The notes under the pieces were generated by a model that searched no databases, was not told where the DNA came from, and saw nothing but the letters and a program-made list of their open reading frames with translations. 64,000 bases of DNA from Dermacentor variabilis. Its lineage: Eukaryota > Arthropoda > Arachnida > Ixodida > Ixodidae. Both the position numbers and the translations under genes were made by a program. Location of the stretch: contig NC_134571.1 of the NCBI RefSeq assembly GCF_050947875.1, forward strand, positions 263,001 through 327,000, read 5' to 3'. Of the stretch, positions 11,284 to 22,889 are shown one piece after another (the first letter of the stretch is position 1; every line of letters starts with the position of its first letter).

Positions 11284-13152
11284 CGCTGCAACTTCTGAAT
11301 AGCTCGACCTAATTCTCACAGCATACTGACCCCACACGACATCTAAACATTGCGAATGCTAATCCTGTATGGTTTGTTTTTGTCGAATTATTGACATCCT
11401 ACATAAAATAGCATACTTCGAGTATACACACGCCTATGCATTTCATATCTCAAATTGGTGACATCCGTAGTATGACTCTTACTATGATATTACTTTTTAC
11501 CCTTACTTCAGGTACACATTTTTTCCCATGCCATGTATGCTCACACGGCTGTGTTCAAAGTCAGGTTTCTTCATGCGCTTGCTCGCAGCACAATAGTTTT
11601 ATGGCACCCACGTTTGTTTGCTGCGACATGCCATAGCCTCATTGGGGCGTCCCTCTCCATGGTAACCTTTACAAGCACATCAGGCACTTGGCACATTTCA
11701 AATGGGGTGAGCAAGACAAGAAATGGTGCATTTTTCAATCCGCACTGGCTACAAATTTTCTGCAGTCATGCATAGTGCATTGCAGGGCTTTGTAACCCTA
11801 CTACTGTGAGACTCTACAAAGCAGGTGTGATACTAACACACAGTGCGGTTTCCACCTCGCTGCATCTTCCAGCTGTCTGATTATCCTGCATTTGTGCACT
11901 GTTGCTCTTCGACTCCTCCCTTCAAAATGTATCTCTTGCCAAGGCACCTCTGCTTTGTAGTTGCTACATATTCAATGAAAGACTATATTCATTTGGAAAG
12001 GATTGCCTCTCGAGAAGGACACACGAAACACTTGGCAGGACATTAGCAGCAAAAAAAGTGACACTTAACCGCCATGCTAAACTAGCACACAAGTGTTAGC
12101 TGGCACCTTATTGAAATTACTAGATTCCCTTTTGCACAGTTACCCCGATATGCAAGGAAAGCTCCCTATATCCTGTGACCTACACATGCAGCAATTTGTT
12201 TGACCTTGCAGTTTTAAAGAATGTATGAGGCGTGCTTGGACACGCTGCCTTCAGAGAAATTCGTTTAGCACTTTGGCCTCTGCTCTCGGCAGCGTGATCA
12301 AATACTCAACATGCAGCCAAAACAAGCAAACAAAAATTATATGAAAAAAAAAAATTGAAACAAACTTGCAAATGATCACACACCACTCGACGCCTTCTTC
12401 AGCTAGCCGAGCAGGTAAGGCTGTAAAATTAGTCACGTACGCGCTAGCGCAGGTACATAAAACCTCGATGTGTAATAATCTACACGCAAGCAAATGCCAT
12501 TAGTAATGCGGAAAGCTTCTTTATTACGCCTACGCAGGTTAAATGCACTATTGCGCTCAATACGAGTTGCGATACGGCATACACTAGTAAATTATTCTAA
12601 CAAAAAAAAGTGCAACTTCCCTTGTAAACACGGTGCGTACAGTGCCGTTGTCATATAACACTATTATCATCGCTCTTCAGTTTTTATTTGTGTGTGTGTT
12701 CGTGTGCGCGCGCGCGTTGGCGCAGCCACGCGCCGTGCCTGCGCCCTCATAGAAAAAGAAAAGAAACAAAAAACAGACGCTCGCGTTGCGACTCGCAGTG
12801 AGCGCGACAATATGTGGCAAAATGTGTACGCAGCTGCACCCATTGCATATTTAGGCAAAGTCACTTGAGGAATAAAAGTACTCCGAACGCGCGCAGGCAG
12901 CTTCTTATTGCAAATCACCCTTACATATTCCGTGCGGCAGCGTTCACACTAGTGTACCTCTAAGTTTCTAAAGCTTGCAGAAATCGAAACAAATCAAGCT
13001 ATAACAGTTGCAAAAACACACTGCGCAGAATGTTGAACAACGCGGGTTTCTCACGGGCAGTTCTTTAGTTATGCTTACATACAACTGTGCGGTGGTGAGT
13101 GCTCAGTATTTCGTGCAAGAGCACCTTACCTGAGTGCGCCAATATTATTTCC
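11284..13152. other. intergenic, nothing identified
   Basis: AT-rich sequence with short chance open frames on both strands. A GT/GC alternating run lies at about 12691-12716. No family motifs seen. Confidence 0.5.
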
Positions 13153-13488
13153 CTATCGACAGAATAACTGCACACGCCACAGCTTTTTCATGGACTCGCA
13201 AGTTTCAGCCACATCGAAATTATGCGGATCATTTAGTTTAGAGACATCACGAAACGCAAGCAATTTCTTCATCCTTCTCACATTCCATTTTTGCTCGCCA
13301 GCGGTTTCAATCAGACCACGAGCTCCCGACTCAGGACGTCGTTCACATGGCCTTCCCATGTGCTTTCGATCCGGCATACCGGCTGCTGTCACATATATTA
13401 CGCTACCTGCTGGTGCGTACAATGCTCTAGCGTTCCTAAATGAACACTGCACAACCTCGACACTGCCACTCGCGTACACAAATGTCAT
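13153..13488 (-). CDS. hypothetical open frame
   Basis: 111 codons from an ATG with a favourable context (GCCATGA). The product is basic and low in hydrophobic runs. Its C-terminal part contains MKKLLAFRDVSKLND and ESMKKLW, which look helical. The opposite strand is also open over the same stretch, so the coding claim is weak. It may be an exon of a host gene or a chance frame. No family recognised. Confidence 0.2.
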   Translation of the reverse strand: MTFVYASGSVEVVQCSFRNARALYAPAGSVIYVTAAGMPDRKHMGRPCERRPESGARGLIETAGEQKWNVRRMKKLLAFRDVSKLNDPHNFDVAETCESMKKLWRVQLFCR

Positions 13489-13965
13489 GGCGAAATCCTA
13501 CAGGTACGACACCGCAACACAAAACACGTGTTTTCTTGCCTGGACAATGCTATTTCCCAGACGGCAAAAAGTAGTCCTCACGAAAACAACACAAAAAGTG
13601 TACCGTTCCGCGTGTACAGCTTCCGAGATTCCCGTTGTTAAACGATAGGCGGAAATTTTGACAGCAATTTCAAAGGCCATACAATACGAAGAATAGTTTT
13701 AGTTTATTCTGTGAGGTGGCAGCACATGATAGATTGTCTTTGAGGCCTTCGTTTGTTTGTTGCTACATGCTTTAGGAAAATTAGTTTTACCAATCACATG
13801 CATCACGTATGATGCCACCAGCGGTCTTAAATTTGTCCTCTAAGATTGATCTAGTGACTGTTGGTTTTAGTTTTTCCGTTTTGGCCTTCTTTTCCGACAT
13901 ATTCAGTTGTAAATTCGACGGTCGGAAAAACATGACTTTTACTCACATTTCGGTACTTTTTAATA

Positions 13966-14135
13966 AAAAATTGACAACCTAACTCAAAAATTCGAAACCA
14001 ACAGTCACTAGATTTTGAGTTTTTCTTTTAAATGCAACAAACCTCGTCAAATTCGGTGCGGTGGTTGCCGAGAAAAACGAATTCTCCTTTTACATGTATT
14101 TAGATAGGAGCCCCCGAGCTAAAGCTTCCTCTTAA
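13966..14135 (-). mobile_element. truncated TTAA element copy, inverted relative to its neighbour
   Basis: Reading leftward from TTAA at 14135-14132, this segment matches the first 165 bases or so of the element at 14132-14864, including the 20-bp tip, CCTATCTAAATACATGTAAA and TCTAGTGACTGTTGG. It then diverges near 13966. Farther left, 13850-13880 again carries a TAGTGACTGTTGGTTTTAG piece, so this copy is rearranged or belongs to a related subfamily. Confidence 0.8.
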
Positions 14136-14151
14136 GAGGAAGCTTTAGCTC
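14116..14151. repeat. 36-bp perfect palindrome at the shared TTAA
   Basis: The tips of two oppositely oriented elements meet here. GAGCTAAAGCTTCCTCTT is followed by its exact complement, centred between 14133 and 14134 inside TTAA. The imperfect palindrome extends about 165 bases to each side. Confidence 0.95.
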
Positions 14152-14864
14152 AAGTGCTCCTATCTAAATACATGTAAAAGGAGAATTCGTTTTTCTCGGC
14201 AACCACTGCACCAAATTTGACGAGGTTTGTTGCATTTAAAAGACAAACTTAAAATCTAGTGACTGTTGGTTTCGAATTTTTGAGTTAGATTGTCAATTTT
14301 TTGTTAAAAATTGGCAAACATCGAAAATTTTCAAAAAACGATACTATCAAGTTTACAACTCTGTAACTTAACCACTAAAAATGATAATACAATTCTGTGA
14401 ATTGCATCTAATAGTACATCTAAAGCGGACAAAATTGATATGTTACACATGAATATAAAAAAAAGTTAATAATAGGGAAATACAACTTTTGCAGAACCGT
14501 TGTAACCAACGTAACAAATTCACCTAAGATGTAAAATGACATATTGAATTTGTCCGCTTTGAATGATCTAATGGATGCCGTTTACAGAACCGCGATATCG
14601 GTTCTTGATGCAGAGCTATGAATTTATAAACTTCGTGCTTCTATTTTTTTCAAAGGGTCAAATATTTGAAAATCGTTTTAAGAAAATTCAAGCCCTAAAT
14701 CGAAATTTCGCTTCTAACAGTCACTAGAATTTAACTTTCTCTTTCAAATGCGGCAAATTTCATCAAAATCGGTCCTGGGGTTATCTCATAAAAACGTTTT
14801 TGCGTTTTACATGTATTTGAATAGGCCGCGTCGGAGTTGGGCCCGAGCTAAAGCTTCCTCTTAA
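14132..14864 (+). mobile_element. TTAA-bounded non-autonomous DNA transposon (MITE) with long inverted repeats
   Basis: 733 bases bounded by TTAA on both sides. The left tip TTAAGAGGAAGCTTTAGCTC and the right tip (14845-14864) are exact complements. Inside the tips, CCTATCTAAATACATGTAAA on the left matches the complement of the right end, and the similarity continues to TCTAGTGACTGTT on both sides, so the inverted repeats are about 170 bases long and imperfect. There is no transposase frame. A second copy at 61289-62013 confirms both ends. TTAA targets are typical of piggyBac-type elements, so mobilisation by a piggyBac-like transposase is an inference. Confidence 0.85.
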
Positions 14865-15107
14865 GTACACCCATGTAGCAGACGTAGATGACGTTGGTAT
14901 CACGTGAACGTCTGGTGTAGCTCTCCAACCGCGCAGGCTCCATAGACAATCGTCGGCACCGTGAAACGATGTGTCAAACCCAGCAACTTGATGCGCAGTC
15001 GTAGTAGCATTAGGTAGATTGTCGGTGTTCAGTTCCTCGGCCGGTACAGGTGAAGAAGTGAAAAGGACGGCCTGCACAATAAACAAGAAGGGATTCGTGA
15101 GACGCAT
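14865..15107 (-). CDS. possible first exon with signal peptide
   Basis: From the ATG at 15107 the frame begins MRLTNPFLFIVQAVLFTSS followed by PVPAEE: a hydrophobic core with a plausible signal-peptidase site, then a polar region with CLWSLRGW. The frame stays open up to the edge of the TTAA element at 14864 and runs into it. A TATAAAG lies 30-36 bases upstream of the ATG, which would leave an unusually short leader. It could be a secreted-protein exon interrupted by the transposon, or part of a retroelement. The product is not recognised. Confidence 0.3.
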
Positions 15108-15136
15108 GGTCTCGGTGCTTCCGCCGTGCCCACCCA

Positions 15137-15143
15137 CTTTATA
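15137..15143 (-). promoter_or_regulatory. TATA box candidate
   Basis: TATAAAG on the minus strand in a GC-richer setting, just upstream of the signal-peptide frame. Confidence 0.35.
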
Positions 15144-15213
15144 CTCTGCGCTAACCCTGGCATCATACAAGATGTGGACGTTGTAAAGTCGCTCTGATTG
15201 TTCGTGTTCTTAA

Positions 15214-16371
15214 GTGTCACGAATCGGCCACGTGCTTTGTGTATAGAGAGGGGGTTCACTTGCCCCCATGTCAGCCGGGCGACAGTTGCTGTGTTGTGGG
15301 GTCACAGGCACCGCGCGGTGTTGGGTGACGCGTCGCGGCAGGCGCCAGGCGGGCGAGTGCAGATTCCGGGAAGTCGGTATTGTGCGCACGGTGTTGGCAG
15401 TCCGCCAACGGTCACACGAGTCCACACAGACCAGCCTTGAAAGGGACCGCTGTACAAGGTATTGTGGGTCTGGCCCCCGAGTGCCTGACTAATTGGAGGC
15501 GCCGCCGAGGTTAAGAAGGGCTTAGCAACTCTGACCCCGTGCCGCATGCAGTGAGCATGGACCTAATCTTCTACGCGTCCGGAACGCAATCGCCAGCCTT
15601 GTCGTTGGGTGCGACTGCCTGTGTGGTGTCGAAGGCCAGCTTACAGTGCACGCTGTAGGAATGCGGGGCACACGTAAAGAGTGCATTCGGACGACGGCGT
15701 CTTGGAAACACGCACTCGGAGAACTTTGTCTTGTAGACAATAGGTTTGAAGGACAAGGAGGGCCATCAGTCTCCCACGCGGACAAACTTTGAGTACGGCC
15801 GCACTACGTGGTGTCGATGCCCCTGCTTCCGAGACATTTGCAGCCTAGAGACGCCCTTGGGATTTGAGGCGGCCTAGCGATAACTTGTTCGGGCCTGGCG
15901 TGTTTTGCTGAGCGCGTCACGAACTACGGAGAAATGAGAGGGCAACGGAGTTTTAGGGAAGAAGGAAAAGAGCTTTGTTTTCCAATATGCTTATTTTTCA
16001 GAGTAAGCCCATCCCTGTGGGTTGTGGCTTAACAAACGGTTGATTCTGATTGGCAACTGAACCTGGGGGACGGGCCAACAGCCCTACCGCCTCTTTTTCT
16101 TTGTATATTTGGGCTATAAAAATCGGGACGACATGCTGTCCCTCAGACTTGGCTGAAATCAGGATTGCTGATAGATCAGTGAGCCTCCGTACTATGTACG
16201 TTAAAACGAGTCTGGGCTCTAACAGTGATTGAGACAGTCGAAGAGTGAGACTTTGTTTCTCAATTGTTGAAGTTTGTAATGTATTTGTTTTACCTGCCAT
16301 GTATATAGAAAAGTTTACCTATAAATATTTCTTGTCCATCTGATCTCATCGCTTCCTGCCTGCGTTTGATC
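15214..16371 (+). mobile_element. possible solo LTR or LTR-like promoter region
   Basis: The segment begins TGTCACGAATCGG and carries a well-placed TATA box and initiator near 16115-16145, followed by a region with TATAAATATTTC and an end near GATCAACA. The order (start TG, promoter, short downstream part, end CA) resembles U3-R-U5. No second LTR, primer site or internal region was found, and the limits are uncertain. No protein is readable in it. Confidence 0.3.
16115..16122 (+). promoter_or_regulatory. TATA box with initiator 30 bases downstream
   Basis: TATAAAAA at 16115, with CTCAGAC at 16142-16148 (A at 16145), the spacing expected for a RNA polymerase II core promoter. Confidence 0.5.
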
Positions 16372-16439
16372 AACAACTGCCGATCATCGTCCGAGAAGCT
16401 TCAAGTTCCAGCGGTGAAGCGAGGACAGAGAACGAACGA

Positions 16440-16786
16440 AACTTTACTGACGTGCTCAGCAAGGTGCGCTGTAGTGACCATAGGATGGTAAGAACTCTAA
16501 TTACACTAGCCCTGAGGAGGAAACGGAAGAAACTGGTACATAAGAAGCCGATCAATGAGTTAGCGGTAAGAGGGAAAATAGAGGAATTCCAGATCACGCT
16601 ACAGAACAGTATTCGGCTTTAACTCAGGAAGAGGACCTTAGTGTTCCAGCAATGAACGACAATATTGTGGGCATCATTAAGGAGTGTGCAATGGCAGTCG
16701 GTGGTAACTCCGTTAGGCAGGATACCAGTAAACTATCTCAGGAGACGAAAGATCTGATCAAGAAACGCCAATGTATGAAAGCCTAA
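16440..16786 (+). pseudogene. RTE-type LINE fragment (endonuclease-RT linker)
   Basis: The first frame reads SDHRMVRTLITLALRRKRK, the characteristic end of the endonuclease domain and start of the linker in RTE-type ORF2. It breaks near 16620. The adjacent frame continues with EEDLSVPAMNDNIVGIIKE and LSQETKDLIKKRQCM, also typical of that linker. One frameshift separates them. No reverse transcriptase follows, so this is a short dead remnant. Confidence 0.7.
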
Positions 16787-16795
16787 GTATGGACA

Positions 16796-17124
16796 GCTGG
16801 GCTAGTTGGTTGTGATTAGCATTATGAAACATTCCAGCGCATAAATGAACAAGGACGAGAAGAGAAAGACAACACGAACGCCAGACTTCAACTGAATTTT
16901 ATTCATGGAAAACGGGGCTTTATGTACACAGGGGGAGGGAGAGGGGGCTGCTAGTGCGCAGGACCACCCAAAAATATTTCCTTGGTCTAGGCAACAGTCA
17001 TCAGAAATGTCAAACCAAAAGAAGAAAGGAATAAAAGCAAAAAGTGAAAAAGCACTGTGCAAAGCACTGTGAGCGCTCTCTGCTGCAGCCTTCTTAGTGC
17101 AGCGCTCCTGTCACTTCGTCAGAG
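16796..17124 (+). mobile_element. Penelope-like element terminal region, fragment
   Basis: The layout, with an AGCGCATAAA.., GACAACACGAACGCCAG, ACTTCAACTGAATTTTATT series, parallels the ends of the PLE at 34954 (AGCGCAAAAA.., CTTTCAACAATTGATTTATT). The motif CTTCGTCAGAG at 17114-17124 is also found in the PLE scrap at 28469-28479. No protein frame is preserved. The assignment rests on this modular similarity. Confidence 0.45.
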
Positions 17125-19908
17125 CCACTGCGAAGAAAAAAATAAGACATAACCAATTTTATACCCGAGCTTGCTGCTAGCCGTCACTACCATCTGGGGG
17201 CCCCCAATGCTTGACATGATGTCAAGGAAGCTTCACTTTTCAGCTGTCCCCTGCCTCCAAGCAATCTTTTTGCTCCTTTCTTACTTATAATATAAACGGA
17301 AAAGTTATACACACAGTATACGTAAGCCACAACATTCAGCAATGATAAGTGACATTGTTCTCATGCACTGAAACCTAAGCATTTTATTGTTGCAGTTTTA
17401 ATATTGAATAGGCATGCTTGGATAGTGAAATTTTCTCATTGAATCGATAGCAATATTCAGGAAAAATTACCTCTGAATATCGAATCAAATATTGAATATT
17501 CCCAATTTATAAAATAATGAAATGAAAAATGCCGTGGAGTCCGTTAAGGAAAAAAAGACTTGCTGGCCTTCTTGGATGCGTGTAGTGCCATTAAAAACTA
17601 GATGTCAACTAGGAAGCTTGTAAATGAGAAGCAAAGGAAAGCACAATCATATCTGGTGCGCATTGACCATGACATCAATAAAAGAAAATGAACAGCATGT
17701 CCCAGACACATGTAGTATAGTAGAGTATACAGCTCAGTGAAGGAGCTAAGGGCAATAATACAGCCCTGCATATCATTTTGAAGGAATCCAAGCATATGTA
17801 GAGATTGACCAAACAATAAATTGATTGTCTAATTAGACAGAGCAAATGCAAAGTCTTCCTAAGGCAGGGCATGCTTACTCAACTATAGCATGTAAATTAC
17901 CTCCTCCATATCTTTGTTTAGAAACTGGATCATCTGCGCAAGAATCACAGTTATCCTGCACTATAACCATTCAACGATTCTTTATACCAGTCTTCCTCCT
18001 TGTAGACTGCAAGAAGTGTTGTTGTCCCTTACAGTATTCGAACAAAACAAATGTACTATTCGACCACTTCAAATAGTGAATTTTCGAATCAAATACGAAT
18101 TGAATAGCGAAGACTATTTGATTCATATTCGAAATATTGAATATTTGCACACTGCTATTATGGAATTACAAGATTGGCTTGTAATGCCAATATATGCGGC
18201 AAATTTTCTATTAAAAAAATATGGGTTAGCCCCCGCATGCATCTCATTTCACAGCCAGTCAGCCATCACTTAATTTCCTTGCGTTGCTGCTGTTCACTCT
18301 GTCTTATATACATACATCTACTAGTTGCAGCTCTCTGTTCTCATTTATACAGAGATCCTCCCATGATAATGACATTTTCTGACCTCCTGCTGTATGGCAC
18401 TGTACTTATATTAGCACTAATACAAGAATAATGTTCAGGAGAAGTAATTACGCAGCTATTTCTTACGTGAGATATCAGGATGCCTAGAGGACACTGCAAT
18501 TTACCCAGACTATGAGTATGGATCGCCGTCATCATCGCATTTACAGCATTAAAAATTATTTTTCTTTTATATGCACACACCTGTCCAGTTGACACAAAGA
18601 AAAGGCTTATTGCAAGACTGTGAGACACTAATTATGCATGCTATCAGATCCTGCCACACTAAATCATTTAGGAAAGTTGGCGAAGATTCTAGACAGCATC
18701 AAAGAGAAGAAAAATTGAGACCTGGAGACTACGGGCACGCTAATGTGTACTTTTGTGGTCTCATTTATTACTATGAGGGTACTCTAGGTTCATATGTGAT
18801 GTCATTGTGATGAGAAAAGAAAGAAGTTAGGCAAGGATTTCAGCTGCTATGATATGTGCTTTATTAGAAAGTATATGTTGCATTAGTACCTGTGTGGTTA
18901 AACCAGCATGTTCCCTGAACAGTGAAGCTATTTTAGCCTACAAAAGCTGCCCTGAGGCTACTTCTTTTGCTTCAATTGTTGGCAAAAGGTATCTTGCTCT
19001 CTTAAAACAATTTTATAGGAAAATGCTGCATACTTATAAGATGCACATCATATCTAAGGCAACATGTAAAGCTTTATTTCGATAGCTAGTAAAGCCTTGG
19101 CCATCACTAATGTCTATGCTGTGTACTGATATGGCAGCACCACGCTTACACATTTAGACATCTTTTGCAGTCAAGCATGCAGGAATGCAGACAACTTTGA
19201 AAATCTTGGTCACAAGCCTGTCTCACGTACTGATGTTTAAATTTTGTCATTTTCCATCGTCTCCATGCTGAGTGATCACACGAGAGATCAACACGGGTGA
19301 AAAAATTTATATTTTAGATTCGATAGAATATTTTACATTTTACGCGCATATCACTCGGTAGCATAAAAGTGAACATGACTTCATTGCCAAATGAATATTT
19401 AGGAGGAAAGAAATAGGGAAATTCCTCAGTGTGGAGGCACCTATTTCATGCACAAGACATTCTCGTAAATTCGCAACAATGTGAAATACAATATATTAGA
19501 GCTACAAAGAATATATTTTTTGTTTGTAAAACATAAACGTAAGGAAGGGCCAGCTAGCCGTGCAAAACGGAAGTGTTTTAGCATAGCTGCTTAATTTGCT
19601 ACAATTTTCAAAAGCTGCTATATCTACGATTTTTTATCAACTATACCAATCCGTGGACCTGTTGAAATTTGGCGGACTGTGAGACCTTAACCTATTCAAC
19701 AACTGTGCACAATATTGCTGTATCACAAATTATCAGTTTTACAATTCACTTGAAATGTGAAGTTTTGACGAAAATGAATGAAATATAAAAATTAACATAA
19801 AGAAAGAACATCGTAAATTAAAAACAAGTTGCATTATTTTGTTTGTAAGGACAATATAAGTGACAGAAATGAGAACTTCACCAGAACAGAGCAATGTGCT
19901 AATAATAA
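17125..19908. other. AT-rich intergenic, no gene identified
   Basis: The tracts at about 17400-17500 and 18050-18160 share GAATCAAATA and AATATTGAATATT words, and the second ends in ATATTTGCACACTGCTA. This resembles the ends of hAT-type MITEs in ticks, but the terminal repeats cannot be paired with confidence. Nothing else is recognisable. Confidence 0.3.
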
Positions 19909-20443
19909 GGGACATCAGGGTAAAAAGAACATGCACAAGGCTCTGACTTGCCTAAACTTGACCATGATTGCGACAGAAAGGCAGTTTTGGCCTTATGGTT
20001 AATACATATACATAGAAGTGCGTTTACTACAATAATCATTCGCTTTAATGGGAATAAAGAAGCGTCAACATAACCTTTACATGGCTCTTTTATTTAACAG
20101 CATATGTGCGCAGCTTATGGCGCAGATAATTTTTAACTAAGGTTTGTATTTCTTTGCGTGCTACAGAATTAACGGTTAACTCTCTGTGGATGTGCACAGG
20201 TAACAGAATGTACGGCAGGTGAATGCCTCTAAAAATGCCGCACTGGTCATTATATAAACGTCATTATATAACTGAGGATGCGGTGGTGGCAGTGGAAATG
20301 GTGCTGGTTAGGGCCGTGTTAGCTGGCACATAGTTTCAGCTGCCAGGTGCCTAAAACTGCTAAAACTATCCTTCTGTAGCAACCATGGTCAAGTTTAGGC
20401 AAGTCAAAGCCTTATCCATATTATTTTTACGCTGATGTCCCTT
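19909..20443. mobile_element. uncharacterised 535-bp element with about 85-bp inverted repeats
   Basis: The left arm starts GGGACATCAGGGTAAAAA and includes GACTTGCCTAAACTTGACCA. The complement of the right arm (20343-20443) starts GGGACATCAGCGTAAAAA and carries the same second motif. Identity over about 85 bases is roughly 80 percent by eye. The middle has no coding frame. It looks like a MITE or a foldback element, and the target duplication is not clear. Confidence 0.6.
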
Positions 20444-21640
20444 TTTTGTCTGATTATGTCTGATGTTTAATAGTACAAGGGCCTGGAATGACAAAAGAAT
20501 GCCATGAATATTGCATGATACATTTAACACTTAATGAATTGCTATAAATAATAAATATTGGCTGTATACAGGCTTAAAATTACTAGCTGTATAGGAGTGT
20601 AAAATATGTCTACTGTTATTAAAATTACAAGCCTATAAGTGATGTTTGTCTTTGCTAAAATGCATGAGGAGAGGAGAAGATAAAGCATTTGAACTGATGT
20701 GGTCTTTTACCAAGCACTCTGGGCCTTTCCACAGCCTTTACGCACAATGGTTTGGAAGCTGGCACTGCATGTGCACTGCAGCATTGCAGCTTAAGCCTTC
20801 AACTGGAGGCAATGCTATGATTTAAGACTTTGAAGACACTGTATATATCCAGCATACCTACACCATTGAGAAAAGTACCTTACAATTTTGTTATTGAAAA
20901 GTAAATTGTTGCCAAGGAAAAGGGCTGTACTGAAAGGTAAACAGGTGCACATTATATCACACTTCCTGTCACAACCTATGCAGGACTGACAGTATTTGTC
21001 AAATAAATAAATAAAATTAAAAATATAATGTAATAATAAATTGTTATGCTGTTTTATAGATAGACCTATCATATAGACATGTTTTATGGCTGGACTACCT
21101 GTTCTCTATAAAGACATGGAGAACAGGTGGACCCTCCAAACTTGCTGCATGTTGACGGCTCACTGCTCGTCAGAAGGCAAGAATGTGTACATGCCATCCA
21201 TTTTTATTCTCCACAATCCGAATTCCAGCCACCTTGCTTGTCTTTCCATTGGGATCAGGCTGCACTAAGTGTAAAAAGGTAAAAACAAAAAAGCGAAATG
21301 TAGTTGCCAAACAAAGCATGCGTCCAAGAGTGTATGCTGCTAACTAGACTTGGTATACCTGATCCCGTTATCTTGTGACGAGGTGTAACACGAGAGGGCA
21401 GAAGCACCACCATCCAGTGTGTGCTAGAGTGAAGTGAATTACTGATACTTTTATTTTTGTCCCTCTTGACATTTACACGTCTACTCTACCATTCTCTGTC
21501 ATTGTTTTGTTATCACGTGGCATTGTGAACCAACTTTTGCGATTTATTTTTCTTGTGTATACTGTTCCTTCATGAAATCGAGGGTTCGACGGAAGCCCGT
21601 CTGGTCGGGATGAAGCATTGAAGAAATAAAACTGTGTGCT
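20444..21640. other. AT-rich intergenic, no gene identified
   Basis: No family motifs. A 10-bp stem (ACCTGTTCTC, 12-base loop, GAGAACAGGT) occupies 21097-21128. Its function, if any, is unknown. Confidence 0.4.
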
Positions 21641-22300
21641 GTGGAACGCCGTCTGTCCAATCCAGCTCGTCCGGCCAATCCCCGACCAAGAAAGCGTGCT
21701 GCCATACCTTACGTTCCAGGGATAAGCGAAACCTTGTCTCGCGTTCTACGCAGTTATGACGTTGAGGTGGCGCACGTGCCCGTGTGTAAGCTGAGGCAAG
21801 CGCTCGTCGGCGGTAAGGACAGGCTTCCGAGAGAATCGTTTCCCGGCGTGGTCTACAAGATACCCTGCGCAGATTGCGACTACGTATACATCGGTGAGTC
21901 GGGAAACTTCAGAGACTGAGGCAGCATCAGAAAGATGTCGAAAAGAAGCGTACAGTGTCGAATGCCCTTGCCGAGCACACGTATACAACGGGCCACAAGA
22001 TCGACTGGGATCGCTCGAAAATTATTGGCCACGAAAGAAACCTAAAATCGCGGCTGTATCTGGAATCACTGGAGATACAAAAAACACGTCACACGCTCAA
22101 TCGAAATGAGGGAACCCTCCCCCCGTCATACACGCGCTGCTTACGTCACGTTCTGTAGCATACATAACCTTTCATGAACCTTCCGTCATCCCATTGAGAA
22201 CAAGGCTTCCGTAGCGAAGCCGAAACGTCTTTTAGATTCTTTCATTTTTTAGCACTTCTGTTGGTCGGTGTCCTTCGTTTTATTTCTTCACTGTTGCTTC
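21641..22300 (+). pseudogene. Penelope-like element, C-terminal GIY-YIG endonuclease fragment
   Basis: The first frame ends with VVYKIPCADCDYVYIGESG and NFRD, the GIY-YIG active-site region. A one-base deletion near 21915 shifts the frame, after which RLRQHQKDVEKK, ALAEHTYTTGHKIDWD and LESLEIQKTRHTLNR follow, and translation ends at 22158. The 5' part (reverse transcriptase) is absent. Downstream, GGCTTCCGTAGCGAAGCC forms a strong hairpin followed by GAAACGTC, like stem II and the following core of PLE hammerhead motifs, but the upstream CUGANGA core is not intact. The fragment ends close to a CA microsatellite. Confidence 0.85.
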
Positions 22301-22314
22301 AGGACATTACCCAC

Positions 22315-22362
22315 GCACACACACACACACGCACACACACACACGCACACACGCACACACAC
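22315..22362. repeat. CA/CG microsatellite
   Basis: Imperfect CA repeat with interspersed CG, immediately abutting the LTR at 22363. Confidence 0.9.
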
Positions 22363-22788
22363 TGTCACGTGGTGGTGACGTTGAAGACCACAGTAACAAT
22401 ACGCAATACTGTGAAAGACAAAACTAACTTTTATTGGGCGAACCTGTGCCCACAAAAACAGGCTACAATTATAGCACAACGATAGCGGCGAACACGGTCG
22501 GCGATCGTCGAAAATCTGATCAACGGGTCAAGCGCGTCGGCTTTTATACATCAATCGTCGAACGTTCCAGACTAATCGTTGGGACCCGCGTGCCTTCCAC
22601 AAAGTTTTACAGCATTCGCGTCAGGCGATGAAATCAGATAACATAAGGTTCGGCGACAACAGACAGCGGATAGAAACATCGATAACTTTCCAGAAACTTC
22701 GGATACATGCAGGCGCGTCCCGCGCTGTGAGATTACATTTGTTAGGCGGCGAAACGTGGTCGCCCGATAAAGATAAGTACACGTGTCA
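22363..22788 (-). repeat. Gypsy-1 3' LTR
   Basis: 426 bases, TG...CA. On the minus strand it carries GTATAAAAGCC (promoter) and, farther on, AATAAA. It differs from the LTR at 27906-28330 at about seven positions. Confidence 0.9.
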
Positions 22789-22801
22789 TTACCCCCCTCT
22801 T
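22789..22801 (-). promoter_or_regulatory. polypurine tract
   Basis: AAGAGGGGGGTAA on the minus strand directly before the 3' LTR, the expected plus-strand primer site. Confidence 0.75.
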
Positions 22802-22889
22802 AAAAAGCATCGACCCGATGCTGCAAACAAACGAAAGTAATAAACAAAAGCACTCGAAGCAAAGAAAACAAAAAAAAATAGGAAGTTCG

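Noticed and set aside
11436..11775. Overlapping frames on both strands near 11.5 kb
   Set aside because: No splice signals or family motifs; looks like chance openness.
13190..13648. 152-codon plus frame
   Set aside because: Overlaps an equally open minus frame, low in typical protein composition; neither is supported by splice sites or similarity.
17390..18160. A complete hAT-type MITE
   Set aside because: Only one plausible end (ATATTTGCACACTGC); the opposite terminal repeat was not found, so it is mentioned only as a weak hint.
21575..21600. GGGTTCGAC resembling a tRNA B box
   Set aside because: No A box, no cloverleaf and no acceptor stem at suitable spacing.
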